NCBI GenBank assembly: GCA_029261355.1
Contig: JAJDBM010000054.1
Span: 1-64,000 of the forward strand
DNA: 64,000 bases
DNA from: Nitrospirales bacterium
Lineage (GTDB): Bacteria > Nitrospirota > Nitrospiria > Nitrospirales > UBA8639
Reading direction: 5' to 3'
The position numbers and the translations under genes are program-made. A model generated the notes under the pieces. It ran no database searches. It was not told the origin of the DNA and was given only the letters and a program-made list of their open reading frames with translations. Below, piece by piece: positions 26,259 through 35,303 of the stretch. Position 1 is the first letter of the stretch. Each line of letters starts with the position of its first letter.

Positions 26259-29200
26259 ATGTTCCCCTCTGCCCCCAAGCCTCCTAATGAAGCCGAACGA
26301 CGTCGAGTACTTGGGGAGTACCGAGTACTCGATACTCATCCAGAAGAATCCTTTGATGATCTTACTCTGCTAGCAAGCGAGATTTGCCAGACACCCATTG
26401 CCCTCATTAATTTTGTTGATTCGGATCGACAATGGGTGAAGTCGAACCTTGGTTTGGCAGCTCATGAAGTTTCTCACCATTTTGAGTTTTGTACTCAAAC
26501 ACTCCATCAATCTGATGTGTTTATGATTCCCGATGCTGTGGTTGATCGTCGGTTCTCAGATTGTCAGCTCGTTACCCAAGGCTCCAAGGTTCGGTTCTAT
26601 GCAGGTGTTCCTCTACAGACGCCAGAAGGGCATGTCCTTGGAACGTTGTGTGTGATGGATCGAGTGCCACGTGACTTATCAGTCAAACAGAAGGACGCAT
26701 TACGTGCGCTAAGTCGTCAGGTGGTGATTCTCCTTGAATATCGCTGTGAACTTTTTCAATCAGGGAAGAGCACGTCGAGACAGCTTAAAGAGGAGTTACA
26801 GGAAAAAGAGGAGCATATTTGTCTCTTGATGGAGTCCACAGCTGAGGGGATCTATGGTGTCGATCTCGAAGGGTTGTGTACCTTCTGTAACCCTGCATGT
26901 CTTCAACTGTTAGGGTATGAGGGTCGTGAGGAATTATATGGCCAAAATATGCATGCCCTCATTCACCATACTCAAGAAAATGGTGTGCCATGTGGCATAT
27001 GGCAGTGCCAAATGTCCAGCTCTTTTCAGAGTGGAAATGGAGTTCATGTTGCGAGTGAAATTTTCTGGAGAAAAAATGGAATAAGTTTTCCGGTTGAATA
27101 CTGGGCCTATCCCATCTTGCGTGAAGGTCAATTGATCGGATCCGTGGTGACCTTTGTCGATATTACTAAACGGAAACAGGCTGAGGAAGCCTTACAGGAA
27201 ATGAATGTTGCGCTGACCCATGCCACTCCTGGAATTTCTCTCTTAAATTATGATGGGTGTTATCTACAGGTTAACCATGTGTATGCCACGCTTCTTGGAT
27301 ACCAACCCCAAGAGTTGCTTGGTCAATCCTGGAGCCCGACGGTTCATCCTGATGATTATGCGAAGGCTTTGACCGCTTTTGATATCATGAAAGCGACAGG
27401 CAAAGGAGAATTTGAGGCCAGAGCCATACGAAAAGATGGGTCATTCTTTTATAAGCATGTTGTGATGGTGAAGGGGATTGCCAAAGTGGGCGTTCCTGAG
27501 AGTTACCATTGTTTCATGCGTGATATCACCGTGCGAAAACAGACGGAAGACGAACTTGATGCGCAACGAATTTTTTTTCGACAAGTCATCGATGCCATTC
27601 CCAACTTCGTTTTTGTGAAAGACCAGGCGGGCAAGTTCCTGCTTGCTAATCAAGCGGTTGTAGGGGCTTACGGTACAACTGTTGAGGCGATTCTCGGTAA
27701 ATCAGATGCCGATTTTAACGACAATCTCGAAGAGGTAGAGTTTTTTCGACAAAAGGATCTCATGGTGTTGAACTCCTCACAAGACTTATTCATTCCCGAA
27801 GAACTGATCACGGATGCAGCGGGAAAGACTCATTGGTTGCAGACCATCAAGCGCCCACTGATAGACAGAGATGGTGCGACACATGCTGTTCTAGGAGTTT
27901 CGACCGATATTACTTCTTGGAAGCAAGCTCAGGAAGCCCTGAAGGTAAGTGAAGAACGATTGCGTCTTGCCCTTGAGGCAAGTCGGGAAGGGGTGTGGGA
28001 CTGGGATATCTCCACAGGAACGGTGCTTTTTAGCTCACGGTGGCGGGAGTCTTTAGGGTTTTCCTTCGAAGATGTCGAGCCAACAATGGTCTTTTGGGAG
28101 GAACTGGCTCATCCGGATGATCGATTGCCAATGTCAGAAGTTCTCAACGCTCATCTTGAAGGCCATATTTCTATGTTTGAATATGAAAGTCGATTACGGA
28201 CTAAATCTGGCATGTATCGATGGAACCTTCGACGTGGGAAAATAGTGGTTCGTGATCATACTGGGACCCCACGTCGAATGGTTGGGGTGGATATTGATAT
28301 CACAGATCGAAAACGAGCAGAAATGGCGTATCTCCAAGATAGTAAACTTGAATCGGTCGGAATGCTTGCTGGAGGTATTGCCCAGGATTTTAATAGTTAT
28401 CTGATGACTATTCTTGGGGCCATTACCCTGGCGCAACATGCTCTTGCGCCGGAGACACAGGCTAATTCTCATCTATCGATTGCGGAGTCTGCATGTGAAG
28501 ATGCGAAAAGCTTAAGTGCACGGCTCTTGACCTTTTCCAAGGGGGGAAGTCCCGTCAAAGAAGTCGTGATGGTTGAAGAGCTGATCAACAAGTCAGCCGG
28601 ACTTGCCTTGAGCGAGCCAAATATCAGATATACAGCCAATTTTTCTCCTGATCTGTTCTCTGTCAATGTCGATTGTGGACAGATGTGTCAAGCTTTACAT
28701 AATGTTCTTCTCAATGCTCAGCAAGCTATGGCCAATGGTGGATTGATCACCATACAAGCCGAAAATTTGGTTCTTGATAGCAACATGTCACCATCGGGTA
28801 CAACGCTGCAGCCAAATCATTACGTGAAGGTTTCCATTGACGACCAAGGGCCAGGAATGGCGTCTAGTATTATGGAGAAAATTTTTGATCCTTATTTTAC
28901 GACAAAGCCTCAAGCGGTAGGGTTAGGTTTAACGACAACGTTTTCAATCTTGAAAAACCATGGTGGAGATATCACCGTAGAATCTCATCCTGATATTGGC
29001 AGTACGTTTTCCCTCTATCTTCCAGCTTCAGGTACAAAGGCTTCAACAAAAACCTTAGAACAAAAAGGTGACGTCGTGACAGGTCAGGGCTTAGTCCTGA
29101 TTATGGATGATGAATTATGTATTCGCGAAGTTCTCGGGGCCATGTGTGAACAATTAGGATACTCTGTAGAACTAACATGCGATGGGGCGGAAGCAATCGA

Positions 29201-29465
29201 GCGAGTTGGCCGATATCAACGAGTTGAACAACGTATCGATGCCGCAATTCTTGATTTAAGTATACCTGGAGGAATGGGAGGGAAGGACGCAGTTGGAAAG
29301 ATTCGTGATATTGATCCTCGGATAAAAGTGCTGGTGTCGAGTGGATATAGCGACGATGATGTTTTAAGTAATCATAGCGAGTTTGGTTTTGATGGCGTGA
29401 TCAAGAAACCCTATAACTTGTCAACGCTGAGTCAGGCTCTGAATTCAATTCTGGGCGATATCTAA
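26259..29465 (+). CDS. GAF/PAS hybrid sensor protein with a kinase core lacking the phospho-acceptor His
   Basis: A 1068-residue cytosolic protein without obvious transmembrane helices. Order: N-terminal GAF (about 20-165), four PAS domains (about 190-310, 310-430, 440-560, 565-690, several ending in D-I-T-x-R-K), a dimerisation helix, an ATPase domain (N-box H-N-V-L-L-N-A-Q-Q-A; G1 D-Q-G-P-G-M; G2 G-L-G-L-T-T-T) and a receiver domain with phospho-acceptor Asp999. The dimerisation motif normally reads G-G-I-A-H-D-F-N; here it is G-G-I-A-Q-D-F-N with Gln709 (CAG, 28383-28385). Since His is the phosphorylated residue, classic autophosphorylation should be lost. It may act as a phosphatase, an allosteric partner, or be decaying; the rest of the gene is intact. 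Confidence 0.9.
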   Translation: MFPSAPKPPNEAERRRVLGEYRVLDTHPEESFDDLTLLASEICQTPIALINFVDSDRQWVKSNLGLAAHEVSHHFEFCTQTLHQSDVFMIPDAVVDRRFSDCQLVTQGSKVRFYAGVPLQTPEGHVLGTLCVMDRVPRDLSVKQKDALRALSRQVVILLEYRCELFQSGKSTSRQLKEELQEKEEHICLLMESTAEGIYGVDLEGLCTFCNPACLQLLGYEGREELYGQNMHALIHHTQENGVPCGIWQCQMSSSFQSGNGVHVASEIFWRKNGISFPVEYWAYPILREGQLIGSVVTFVDITKRKQAEEALQEMNVALTHATPGISLLNYDGCYLQVNHVYATLLGYQPQELLGQSWSPTVHPDDYAKALTAFDIMKATGKGEFEARAIRKDGSFFYKHVVMVKGIAKVGVPESYHCFMRDITVRKQTEDELDAQRIFFRQVIDAIPNFVFVKDQAGKFLLANQAVVGAYGTTVEAILGKSDADFNDNLEEVEFFRQKDLMVLNSSQDLFIPEELITDAAGKTHWLQTIKRPLIDRDGATHAVLGVSTDITSWKQAQEALKVSEERLRLALEASREGVWDWDISTGTVLFSSRWRESLGFSFEDVEPTMVFWEELAHPDDRLPMSEVLNAHLEGHISMFEYESRLRTKSGMYRWNLRRGKIVVRDHTGTPRRMVGVDIDITDRKRAEMAYLQDSKLESVGMLAGGIAQDFNSYLMTILGAITLAQHALAPETQANSHLSIAESACEDAKSLSARLLTFSKGGSPVKEVVMVEELINKSAGLALSEPNIRYTANFSPDLFSVNVDCGQMCQALHNVLLNAQQAMANGGLITIQAENLVLDSNMSPSGTTLQPNHYVKVSIDDQGPGMASSIMEKIFDPYFTTKPQAVGLGLTTTFSILKNHGGDITVESHPDIGSTFSLYLPASGTKASTKTLEQKGDVVTGQGLVLIMDDELCIREVLGAMCEQLGYSVELTCDGAEAIERVGRYQRVEQRIDAAILDLSIPGGMGGKDAVGKIRDIDPRIKVLVSSGYSDDDVLSNHSEFGFDGVIKKPYNLSTLSQALNSILGDI

Positions 29466-29579
29466 GAAAGCCTATTTCCCAACTCATACGCTTCCCCTTT
29501 GTTCAGTTCTCATTCACAAGTACCCTCAGTGTAATGCAGTTATACCATAGACTCCACTGGCTTCCTCTTCTTCAGGTCT

Positions 29580-30047
29580 CTATTTTTTTTCTTCCTGTTG
29601 AGCCATGAATGAGGTGAGGTAGTGATCGAGGTGCTTGGCAAATAATTGTCGATTTCTTTGAGTCAATGCCGGTGGACCACCTGTTTCAATGCCGCTGGCT
29701 CGAAGCGTCTCCATAAAGTCACGCATCGTGAGCTTGGCTTGAATTGTATCGGGTGCATGCAATTCACCACGTGGATCAAGCGCTTGTCCACCCTTTTCAA
29801 TGACTTCAGCAGCAAGGGGAATATCAGCCGTTATGACGAGGTCGCCCGCTTGAAGTTTTTTTACTATTTCAGAGTCAGCCACATCAAATCCATCGGCGAC
29901 TTGTAGTGCTGAAATATTGGGTGATGATGGAGTCCACAGTAGGCGATTTGCCACGAGGATAACCGGTATGGCTGCCCGGTCAGCTGCACGAAACAAAATT
30001 TCTTTGATCACCTTAGGACAGGCATCGGCATCAACCCAGATAGACAT
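29580..30047 (-). CDS. yaiI: YaiI/YqxD family protein (DUF188)
   Basis: A 155-residue cytosolic protein. The start [11 protein letters not shown] is diagnostic of the family, along with a V-V... D-x-x-I motif (A-D-S-E-I-V) and the C-terminal F-M-x-x-L-R-x-x-G segment. DUF188 proteins have a PIN-like alpha/beta fold; the N-terminal Asp residues may bind metal but the function is not established. The ATG at 30047 is preferred to 30104. It is divergent from glutaminase across 360 bp. Confidence 0.9.
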   Translation of the reverse strand: MSIWVDADACPKVIKEILFRAADRAAIPVILVANRLLWTPSSPNISALQVADGFDVADSEIVKKLQAGDLVITADIPLAAEVIEKGGQALDPRGELHAPDTIQAKLTMRDFMETLRASGIETGGPPALTQRNRQLFAKHLDHYLTSFMAQQEEKK

Positions 30048-30408
30048 AATGTACTTTTCTCCTGTGTAGATCGAGAAGCTAGAAGTCGAGAGCTTAAGAC
30101 TCAAGGAACGTTACGACGGGACTGGTATGAGCCAAGCCTACGTGGGGGCGGAGAAATAAGCAAGATTGGCTGTCGCATGCTAGTATTTCCTGCCCCATCA
30201 TGAAGGAAGCTGTCTGTTCAATGTCATTATATTGGATCATACGGAAATGCCCTGAAGAAGGTCTGATGAAACAAGGAAAGTTGTGGCAATAGTTGGTATG
30301 TTGCGAATGGAAATGGCCGAAATGAACATTCTTGCGCTGCTTCCAAAATAATCTTACAACTCACGAAGAGTGGGCTGTATGGGACTGATGTGATGAGAGG
30401 GAATAGGC
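30048..30408. other. Gap between yaiI and glutaminase, no gene seen
   Basis: A minus-strand frame of 153 codons at 30227-30688 runs antisense into glutaminase and has no supporting ribosome binding site or family; I treat it as a shadow. The region must hold the divergent promoters. No repeat was noticed. Confidence 0.45.
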
Positions 30409-31323
30409 ATGGACTATCACAATATTTTTTCTGACATAGCGATCGAATTGCAAGCGATGGAAAATCTTGGTGCTGTGGCCTCCTATATACCGGAATTACA
30501 GAATGTTGATTCTCAGAAGTTTGGGATACATCTCTCCACGATCGACAAGCAGGATTATAGTTATGGTGATTCCAATGACAAGATTTCAATACAAAGTATC
30601 GCGAAGGTCTTAGCCCTGACCCTTGCCTTTGTATTAGAAAAGGACAATTTGTGGAATCGTGTTGGGGTTGAACCTTCCGGGTCGCCATTTAATTCATTGA
30701 TTCAATTAGAGTATGAAAAAGGCATCCCGCGAAACCCATTTATTAACGCCGGAGCGTTGGTCATTTGTGATATTTTGGTGAGCCGTCTTTCCCGCCCAGA
30801 ACAAGAATTTCTTGAGTTCACGAGAGCCGTGTCAGGGAATGCTCATATTAATTATGGCTCCAGAGTGGCTGAATCTGAAAGACTCACGAGCTATCGAAAC
30901 GCGGCGCACCTCAATTTGATGAAAGCGTATGGCAATATACGCAATGATATCGATACGGTCTTAGATTTTTATTGCCATCTGTGCTCCATTGAAATGACCT
31001 GTAAAGAATTGGCGCAAGGCTTTTTATACCTGGCCTCCAATGGGGTGAACCCCTTCACTGGTCAAAGGGTGATTGGTGAGAGTGAGGCCAAACGTATCAA
31101 CGCCATTATGCAGCTCTGTGGTTTCTATGATGAAGCTGGAGAGTTCGCGTTCACGGTAGGATTGCCAGGGAAGAGTGGTGTGGGAGGTGGAATCATTGCG
31201 ATTCATCCTGGAAATTATAGTATTGCGGTCTGGAGCCCAAAGTTAAATAACAAAGGGAATTCCTATAGAGGCATGCGAATTCTTGAGTTCTTTACGACCA
31301 GAACACAGTCATCCATATTTTAA
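30409..31323 (+). CDS. glsA: Glutaminase A
   Basis: A 304-residue member of the serine-dependent glutaminase family, a cytosolic enzyme converting L-glutamine to glutamate and ammonia. The catalytic S-x-x-K is Ser63-Ile-Ala-Lys66 in S-I-Q-S-I-A-K, followed by the N-P-F-I-N-A-G-A motif near 107-114 and the terminal G-K-S-G-V-G-G-G. Length matches the E. coli YbaS/YneH type. Monocistronic by appearance. Confidence 0.95.
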   Translation: MDYHNIFSDIAIELQAMENLGAVASYIPELQNVDSQKFGIHLSTIDKQDYSYGDSNDKISIQSIAKVLALTLAFVLEKDNLWNRVGVEPSGSPFNSLIQLEYEKGIPRNPFINAGALVICDILVSRLSRPEQEFLEFTRAVSGNAHINYGSRVAESERLTSYRNAAHLNLMKAYGNIRNDIDTVLDFYCHLCSIEMTCKELAQGFLYLASNGVNPFTGQRVIGESEAKRINAIMQLCGFYDEAGEFAFTVGLPGKSGVGGGIIAIHPGNYSIAVWSPKLNNKGNSYRGMRILEFFTTRTQSSIF

Positions 31324-31712
31324 TGATGACTTATGACTGTTATGCGTCTTTTAAAAATTACGACGAAAGATATGTCATGGTATTATTATGTTGAATAGGG
31401 TAAATTCCACCACATGTATGCGTCTGCATCTTACGGTGTTGCGCACGTGGATTCCTTGCGCTCCAGAAGCAATCCGGGTTTTAGAGGTATTTGAATGTTA
31501 GGGAATGAGAAGAGGAATCCAGTTGTGAGGAAATATCAATAATCCGCATGTACAAGCAGTCGCATGACCAGAAATGGAGAATGGGGCAACAGATATCTTG
31601 ACAGGCGATGATTGAAACAGCTACTCAAGGGCAACTTTTTGTGCTTCTCCCGTGGTGACGTGTGGCCATCTCTGGAGTGCACCTTTCATACTATTTGCAT
31701 GGAGGCTCTCAT
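31324..31712. other. 389-bp gap after glutaminase, no gene seen
   Basis: No ORF with a good start, no strong hairpin with T-tract. GGAGG at 31701-31705 is the ribosome binding site of the next gene. Confidence 0.5.
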
Positions 31713-32036
31713 ATGAAAATCATGATGCTTGTACTTCTGGGATTTAGCCTAGGAGGATGTTTCGCTTCAACTCCTGCTGAAAAAGCCCATAGGGCGTGTT
31801 TAGATAGGGTTCCTGAAGAAGTGGCTTTGGCTGCGAATGGCGAAATTGATGGTTATCAACATGAGACTCCTCTGACTCTTACCAAGGGCGACAGCCTTTC
31901 TCATCAGCAGCCTCTTTCCAGCCAAACGCGCTGTTCCCCAATTTGCCTGGATGCACGTGCAGAAAGAGATCGCATCGTTTCAGATTGTTTTCAACAATGG
32001 GAAAAGGTTCATCCCACTTCGGAACCCAATTCGTAA
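31713..32036 (+). CDS. Small cysteine-containing lipoprotein
   Basis: A 107-residue protein with a short signal sequence and a lipobox S-L-G-G-C at about 13-17. The mature part has Cys residues at H-R-A-C-L, T-R-C-S-P-I-C-L and S-D-C-F, so disulfides are possible in the periplasm. The ATG at 31713 sits after GGAGG with good spacing, so the longer frame from 31662 is not needed. No family recognised. It is 66 bp from the cyclotransferase gene on the same strand. Confidence 0.7.
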   Translation: MKIMMLVLLGFSLGGCFASTPAEKAHRACLDRVPEEVALAANGEIDGYQHETPLTLTKGDSLSHQQPLSSQTRCSPICLDARAERDRIVSDCFQQWEKVHPTSEPNS

Positions 32037-32102
32037 GCAATCATGGAAGTCCAACGGTCAGGGGCGGGGGATGTGGCCAGGAGATGACAGGAACTATTGA
32101 CT

Positions 32103-32594
32103 ATGCACTACTTCGCCTATGGCTCCAATTTGTCGAGGAGGCGATTAGAGAATAGGTTGAGCTCCGTGTCTTTTATTTGTTTGGGGAGTCTGCCTGCACA
32201 TCGACTTCTTTTTCATAAGAAGAGTCAAGACGGGTCTGCAAAGTGCGATGCTCAGTCTACAGGCAATACGGATGATTGGGTGTTTGGAGTGATCTATGAG
32301 TTTGATGAGGGAGAAAAGCCTCTTTTAGACCGAATAGAAGAGCGGGGTTATGGCTATCAAGAAAAGGCTGTGACTGTGCATACAGCAGAAGGAGCGACTA
32401 TTGAAGCCATGGCGTATGTCGCGTTACAGATCGACTCTTCACTCAAGCCGTATCATTGGTATAAAGAGCATGTTTTAATTGGTGCACGTGAGCATCATCT
32501 CCCTCCAGCCTATATATTGGCTATCGAGGGGGTTGAGTCTATGGATGATCCCTTGCCTGAACGTCAGACGCGAGAGTTGCAGATATATCGTTAG
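32103..32594 (+). CDS. Gamma-glutamylcyclotransferase-like protein
   Basis: A 163-residue protein of the GGCT/AIG2-like beta-barrel family: the nucleotide/substrate-binding Y-G-S-N at the N-terminus (F-A-Y-G-S-N-L), G-V-I-Y-E-F near residue 62, and a Glu in E-E-R-G-Y-G-Y near 80 as the probable catalytic acid. Family members cleave gamma-glutamyl peptides to 5-oxoproline; the exact substrate here is unknown. The ATG at 32103 directly precedes the motif-bearing strand, whereas the TTG at 32097 adds only two residues. Confidence 0.85.
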   Translation: MHYFAYGSNLSRRRLENRLSSVSFICLGSLPAHRLLFHKKSQDGSAKCDAQSTGNTDDWVFGVIYEFDEGEKPLLDRIEERGYGYQEKAVTVHTAEGATIEAMAYVALQIDSSLKPYHWYKEHVLIGAREHHLPPAYILAIEGVESMDDPLPERQTRELQIYR

Positions 32595-32668
32595 CGCCCT
32601 ACCTATCACATTGTTCTTCTTCTGATGTGCCTAGTAAGTGTGACGAAGGAGTCTCATCTCAACTTAGC

Positions 32669-33241
32669 TTATTGAAACGGCACCACATATTTTTCAAAAT
32701 ATTCCTTCGCTTGCTCCTGAGCTTTCGATATACAGGTCGGACCAAGGATTCTTCTGAGCTTATCTCGGAGATCTTTTGCCAGAGTGGAATGCCCTTGAGC
32801 TGCGGAAATATTAGCCCAAACATAGGCTTCGATGTCATCTTGAGGAACCCCCTGACCATTGGTGTAGAGTAGTGCAAGATTGTATTGGGCATTGGCATGT
32901 CCTTGTTTAGCGGCTTTCAAGTAGAGCTTCCGAGCTTGAACAAAGTCTCGTTCAACGCCTCGCCCATGGTCATACATCAATCCTAGATTATTTTGTGCCT
33001 CTGCATGTCCCTGTTCGGCGGCCTTGCGAAACCACTTTTGGGCCAACCCATAGTCCTGTGAAACCTCCCGGCCTCGTCGATAGATAAGACCAAGACTTGC
33101 TTGTGCCTCCACTTCACCTTGTTCTGCACGTTGCTGAATTTTGGTTACGGACTGTTTCTTATCTTCAGCAAAACTGACATGGGGCACCAGTAACAGAATT
33201 ATCATCATGAATAGGGTTCGTGTGAGAAGAATTGAATTCAT
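32669..33241 (-). CDS. Secreted Sel1-repeat protein
   Basis: A 190-residue protein with a signal peptide (cleavage after S-F-A) and three to four Sel1-like repeats: A-E-Q-G-E-V-E-A-Q-A-S-L-G, A-E-Q-G-H-A-E-A-Q-N-N-L-G and A-K-Q-G-H-A-N-A-Q-Y-N-L-A, each followed by Y-x-x-G. Sel1 repeats form helical solenoids for protein-protein contacts. AAGGAG precedes the start. It is the last gene of the long minus-strand island of envelope proteins. Confidence 0.88.
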   Translation of the reverse strand: MNSILLTRTLFMMIILLLVPHVSFAEDKKQSVTKIQQRAEQGEVEAQASLGLIYRRGREVSQDYGLAQKWFRKAAEQGHAEAQNNLGLMYDHGRGVERDFVQARKLYLKAAKQGHANAQYNLALLYTNGQGVPQDDIEAYVWANISAAQGHSTLAKDLRDKLRRILGPTCISKAQEQAKEYFEKYVVPFQ

Positions 33242-33322
33242 GTCATTTATCTCCTTTGTCGTGATAATGGTTTATACATTCTGAATTATTGTTCCTGTGC
33301 GATGGTGATGTTGTCCTAATTG

Positions 33323-33697
33323 TCATGTGTTGGTTGAAGCAATCGTTGCACGTATCTCTAGGTCGTCGTGACACGGAAATATGACAGTATTCTCATTCAC
33401 AGGTTCATGGCTCTCTATCCAACCCGATGTGTCTGCTGCGCCGACTGTTTTTTTGACAATGATATCCAGCTCATGAGATTGCAACATGAATGATGGCGTT
33501 TCTTCATATGGGCAATCCCATGAGGCCACGAGTAGAGAATAGTTTTGACATCCATATTGTGCTTCTCTGACATATTCCGGAATGTTTTGCGGGTCACAAC
33601 GCTATCCTTTATCAGTATTGTGATTGCTGGCCAGGTCTCGTACGGGTCGTCATGTTTCTTTACTGTGAAAAAATCAATTGCTTCATGATAATTTATT
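33323..33697 (-). pseudogene. Hypothetical gene apparently broken by a frameshift
   Basis: Two overlapping minus-strand frames seem to be halves of one protein. The upstream frame reads ...N-M-D-V-K-T-I-L-Y-S; the downstream frame continues V-A-S-W-D-C-P-Y-E-E-T-P-S-F and ends near 33323 with ...I-R-A-T-I-A-S. The switch lies at about 33525-33530, where a single missing base would restore T-I-L-Y-S-V-A-S-W-D. The 5' end is also unclear: an ATG frame (M-K-Q-L-I-F-S-Q) near 33690 stops after eight codons. A decayed secreted protein is the simplest reading. Low certainty. Confidence 0.4.
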
Positions 33698-34363
33698 TCA
33701 TTTTTGCTTTCTCGCTTTTCGGACTTCCAAAAATAATGTGATGGAATACAGTACAAAGAATGAGGAAATATGAAACATCGATCTATTGATTAGCGCGTGA
33801 GTTTGATGTCGCAACTGTTGTTTCATGGCCTCTACCTGGGTATTGGTGTTTTCCCATTTCCCCTTCTCTTCTTGCTCTTCTTTACTTGGGCTATAGACCA
33901 CGTAGGTATGATCCTTAGACTTATACATTGTCTTAATTCCAGATATCATATAGAGCATGGCTGCCGCTTGAGATCGTGCATCGACATTACTGTCGAGTAA
34001 TGCCCGATCGACAAGCCTTTCAATCGTTTCCTCAATAGGAGGTTGTTCTGCCATCGTAAAGGCATCGACTGCGGTCCGCTCCACACCGCTATGTATGAGT
34101 TGGCTCAAGATAAAAATCAACAAATATCCTAGTGAAAAGAAGGCACCCTTTACAGTGAAGTGTTTACCTTTCACATACCATACGGTTGATTTGCAAAACC
34201 CCACAGGCACGGCCAATGCCAGGAATATATCCAGTGGACCGACCATGGCTTGTATGACATTCACCGTAGGATAGGAAGTCATACTCACATAGATGAATAG
34301 CAATGCAACACAACATGCAGCGAGAATGAGCTTTTGTGACATTTCCAATTGCATTTCATTCAC
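33698..34363 (-). CDS. Multi-pass membrane protein of unknown function
   Basis: A 221-residue protein with hydrophobic segments at about 10-29, 36-55, 73-93 and 195-212. Between the third and fourth is a ~100-residue soluble part with an E-E-T-I-E-R-L-V-D-R-A-L-L helix, then a Lys/Glu-rich stretch near 160-175. No family recognised. It belongs to the minus-strand island of small membrane proteins, followed by the frameshifted ORF. Confidence 0.6.
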   Translation of the reverse strand: MNEMQLEMSQKLILAACCVALLFIYVSMTSYPTVNVIQAMVGPLDIFLALAVPVGFCKSTVWYVKGKHFTVKGAFFSLGYLLIFILSQLIHSGVERTAVDAFTMAEQPPIEETIERLVDRALLDSNVDARSQAAAMLYMISGIKTMYKSKDHTYVVYSPSKEEQEEKGKWENTNTQVEAMKQQLRHQTHALINRSMFHISSFFVLYSITLFLEVRKARKQK

Positions 34364-34511
34364 CCACTTAAAGTGTCAGGTCAATGACTCAGGCAATCCA
34401 GAACCAACTGACAAAATATAAAAGTTTCATTGCAGACCCTGCCGTGTGTGACTGTTGAAATCGGTTTCCAGGTGTGTCGTCATTCTCATGATCGCATAAG
34501 GAATATGTATC

Positions 34512-34808
34512 TCAATTAACCCTACTTAAATATCCCATTTCAGCAAGTGGGAATGATACGAACAGTATGACCTCAAGGGCAAAAGTGCCTTGTATCGTTA
34601 GTTTTTCAAATTTCACATCAGTATTTTTGGCATCCGCTACCAGCGAAACCACAAGGCTCAACAGTGCGATGATAAAACTGACGATGTTGACAATCGGTAT
34701 GGTCAGATCTGTGGGAAAGTTGGGATGTATCTGATTCGCGATAGTGGCTCCTAGGAATAGGCAGAGAGCGGCTACTGATAAGGCTCTGGATGCTTTCCCC
34801 CAAATCAT
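34512..34808 (-). CDS. Small membrane protein, paralogue A of a three-member local family
   Basis: A 98-residue protein with three hydrophobic helices. Its pattern, A-N-Q-I-H-P-N-F near residue 24, then P-I-V-N-I-V-S-F, S-L-V-V-S-L-V, and the C-terminal V-I-L-F-V-S-F-P-L, parallels the two paralogues at 36015-36302 and 38195-38491. The N-Q-(I/L)-(N/H)-P motif after helix 1 is the clearest shared feature. A GGGAGGTAAGG site precedes the ATG. Function unknown. It is the most divergent of the three. Confidence 0.68.
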   Translation of the reverse strand: MIWGKASRALSVAALCLFLGATIANQIHPNFPTDLTIPIVNIVSFIIALLSLVVSLVADAKNTDVKFEKLTIQGTFALEVILFVSFPLAEMGYLSRVN

Positions 34809-34907
34809 CGTTCCTTACCTCCCATGGCTACTCGTTACGGCTCTGGCTAGTGAAAGCACATGCTGCATGCATACGCCTTACGGTCTTCTGAAACATCGCG
34901 CATACTG

Positions 34908-35261
34908 TCATAGACTGACAGATACGACGCTGGCATTTGGAACGCTCGCATGACATGATGGACATGATTCTGGAACATTTCCGTGATAGTCATTGACGAT
35001 TCGTCCGCATGGATCACAGATTTTCAGATTGCGTAAAAATAATTGAGAAACAAAGACGGCAAACGCGGTGACGAGTAGGGCAGCGATCACTCCTTGGGAG
35101 AAGTATGCAATGCCGACCATTTGTACTCCGTTGACTGCAAAAAATGGGAGCAATAACTTACGTTTTAAGGTGGCATCCTTTCCTATAAAAAATAGGACGA
35201 GGCATCCAATTGAAAACAGTATTCCGATACCTTTGAATATAAGGAAAAGTTGTAATAACAT
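34908..35261 (-). CDS. Membrane protein with C-terminal zinc-ribbon
   Basis: A 117-residue protein with three hydrophobic segments in the first 75 residues and a cytosolic tail carrying two Cys pairs, I-C-D-P-C and S-C-P-S-C, spaced like a rubredoxin/zinc-ribbon knuckle (C-x2-C-x15-C-x2-C). A strong AAGGAGAG precedes the ATG. No named family is recognised. The ribbon may bind a partner or sense metal. Part of the envelope-protein island. Confidence 0.65.
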   Translation of the reverse strand: MLLQLFLIFKGIGILFSIGCLVLFFIGKDATLKRKLLLPFFAVNGVQMVGIAYFSQGVIAALLVTAFAVFVSQLFLRNLKICDPCGRIVNDYHGNVPESCPSCHASVPNASVVSVSL

Positions 35262-35303
35262 GATGATCTCTCCTTGTGTGGGTAAGATTGTGTCGTCCTA
35301 TTT

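Noticed and set aside
30227-30688. Minus-strand frame of 153 codons
   Set aside because: Antisense to the start of glutaminase, no ribosome binding site, Ser/Pro/His-rich noise-like composition.
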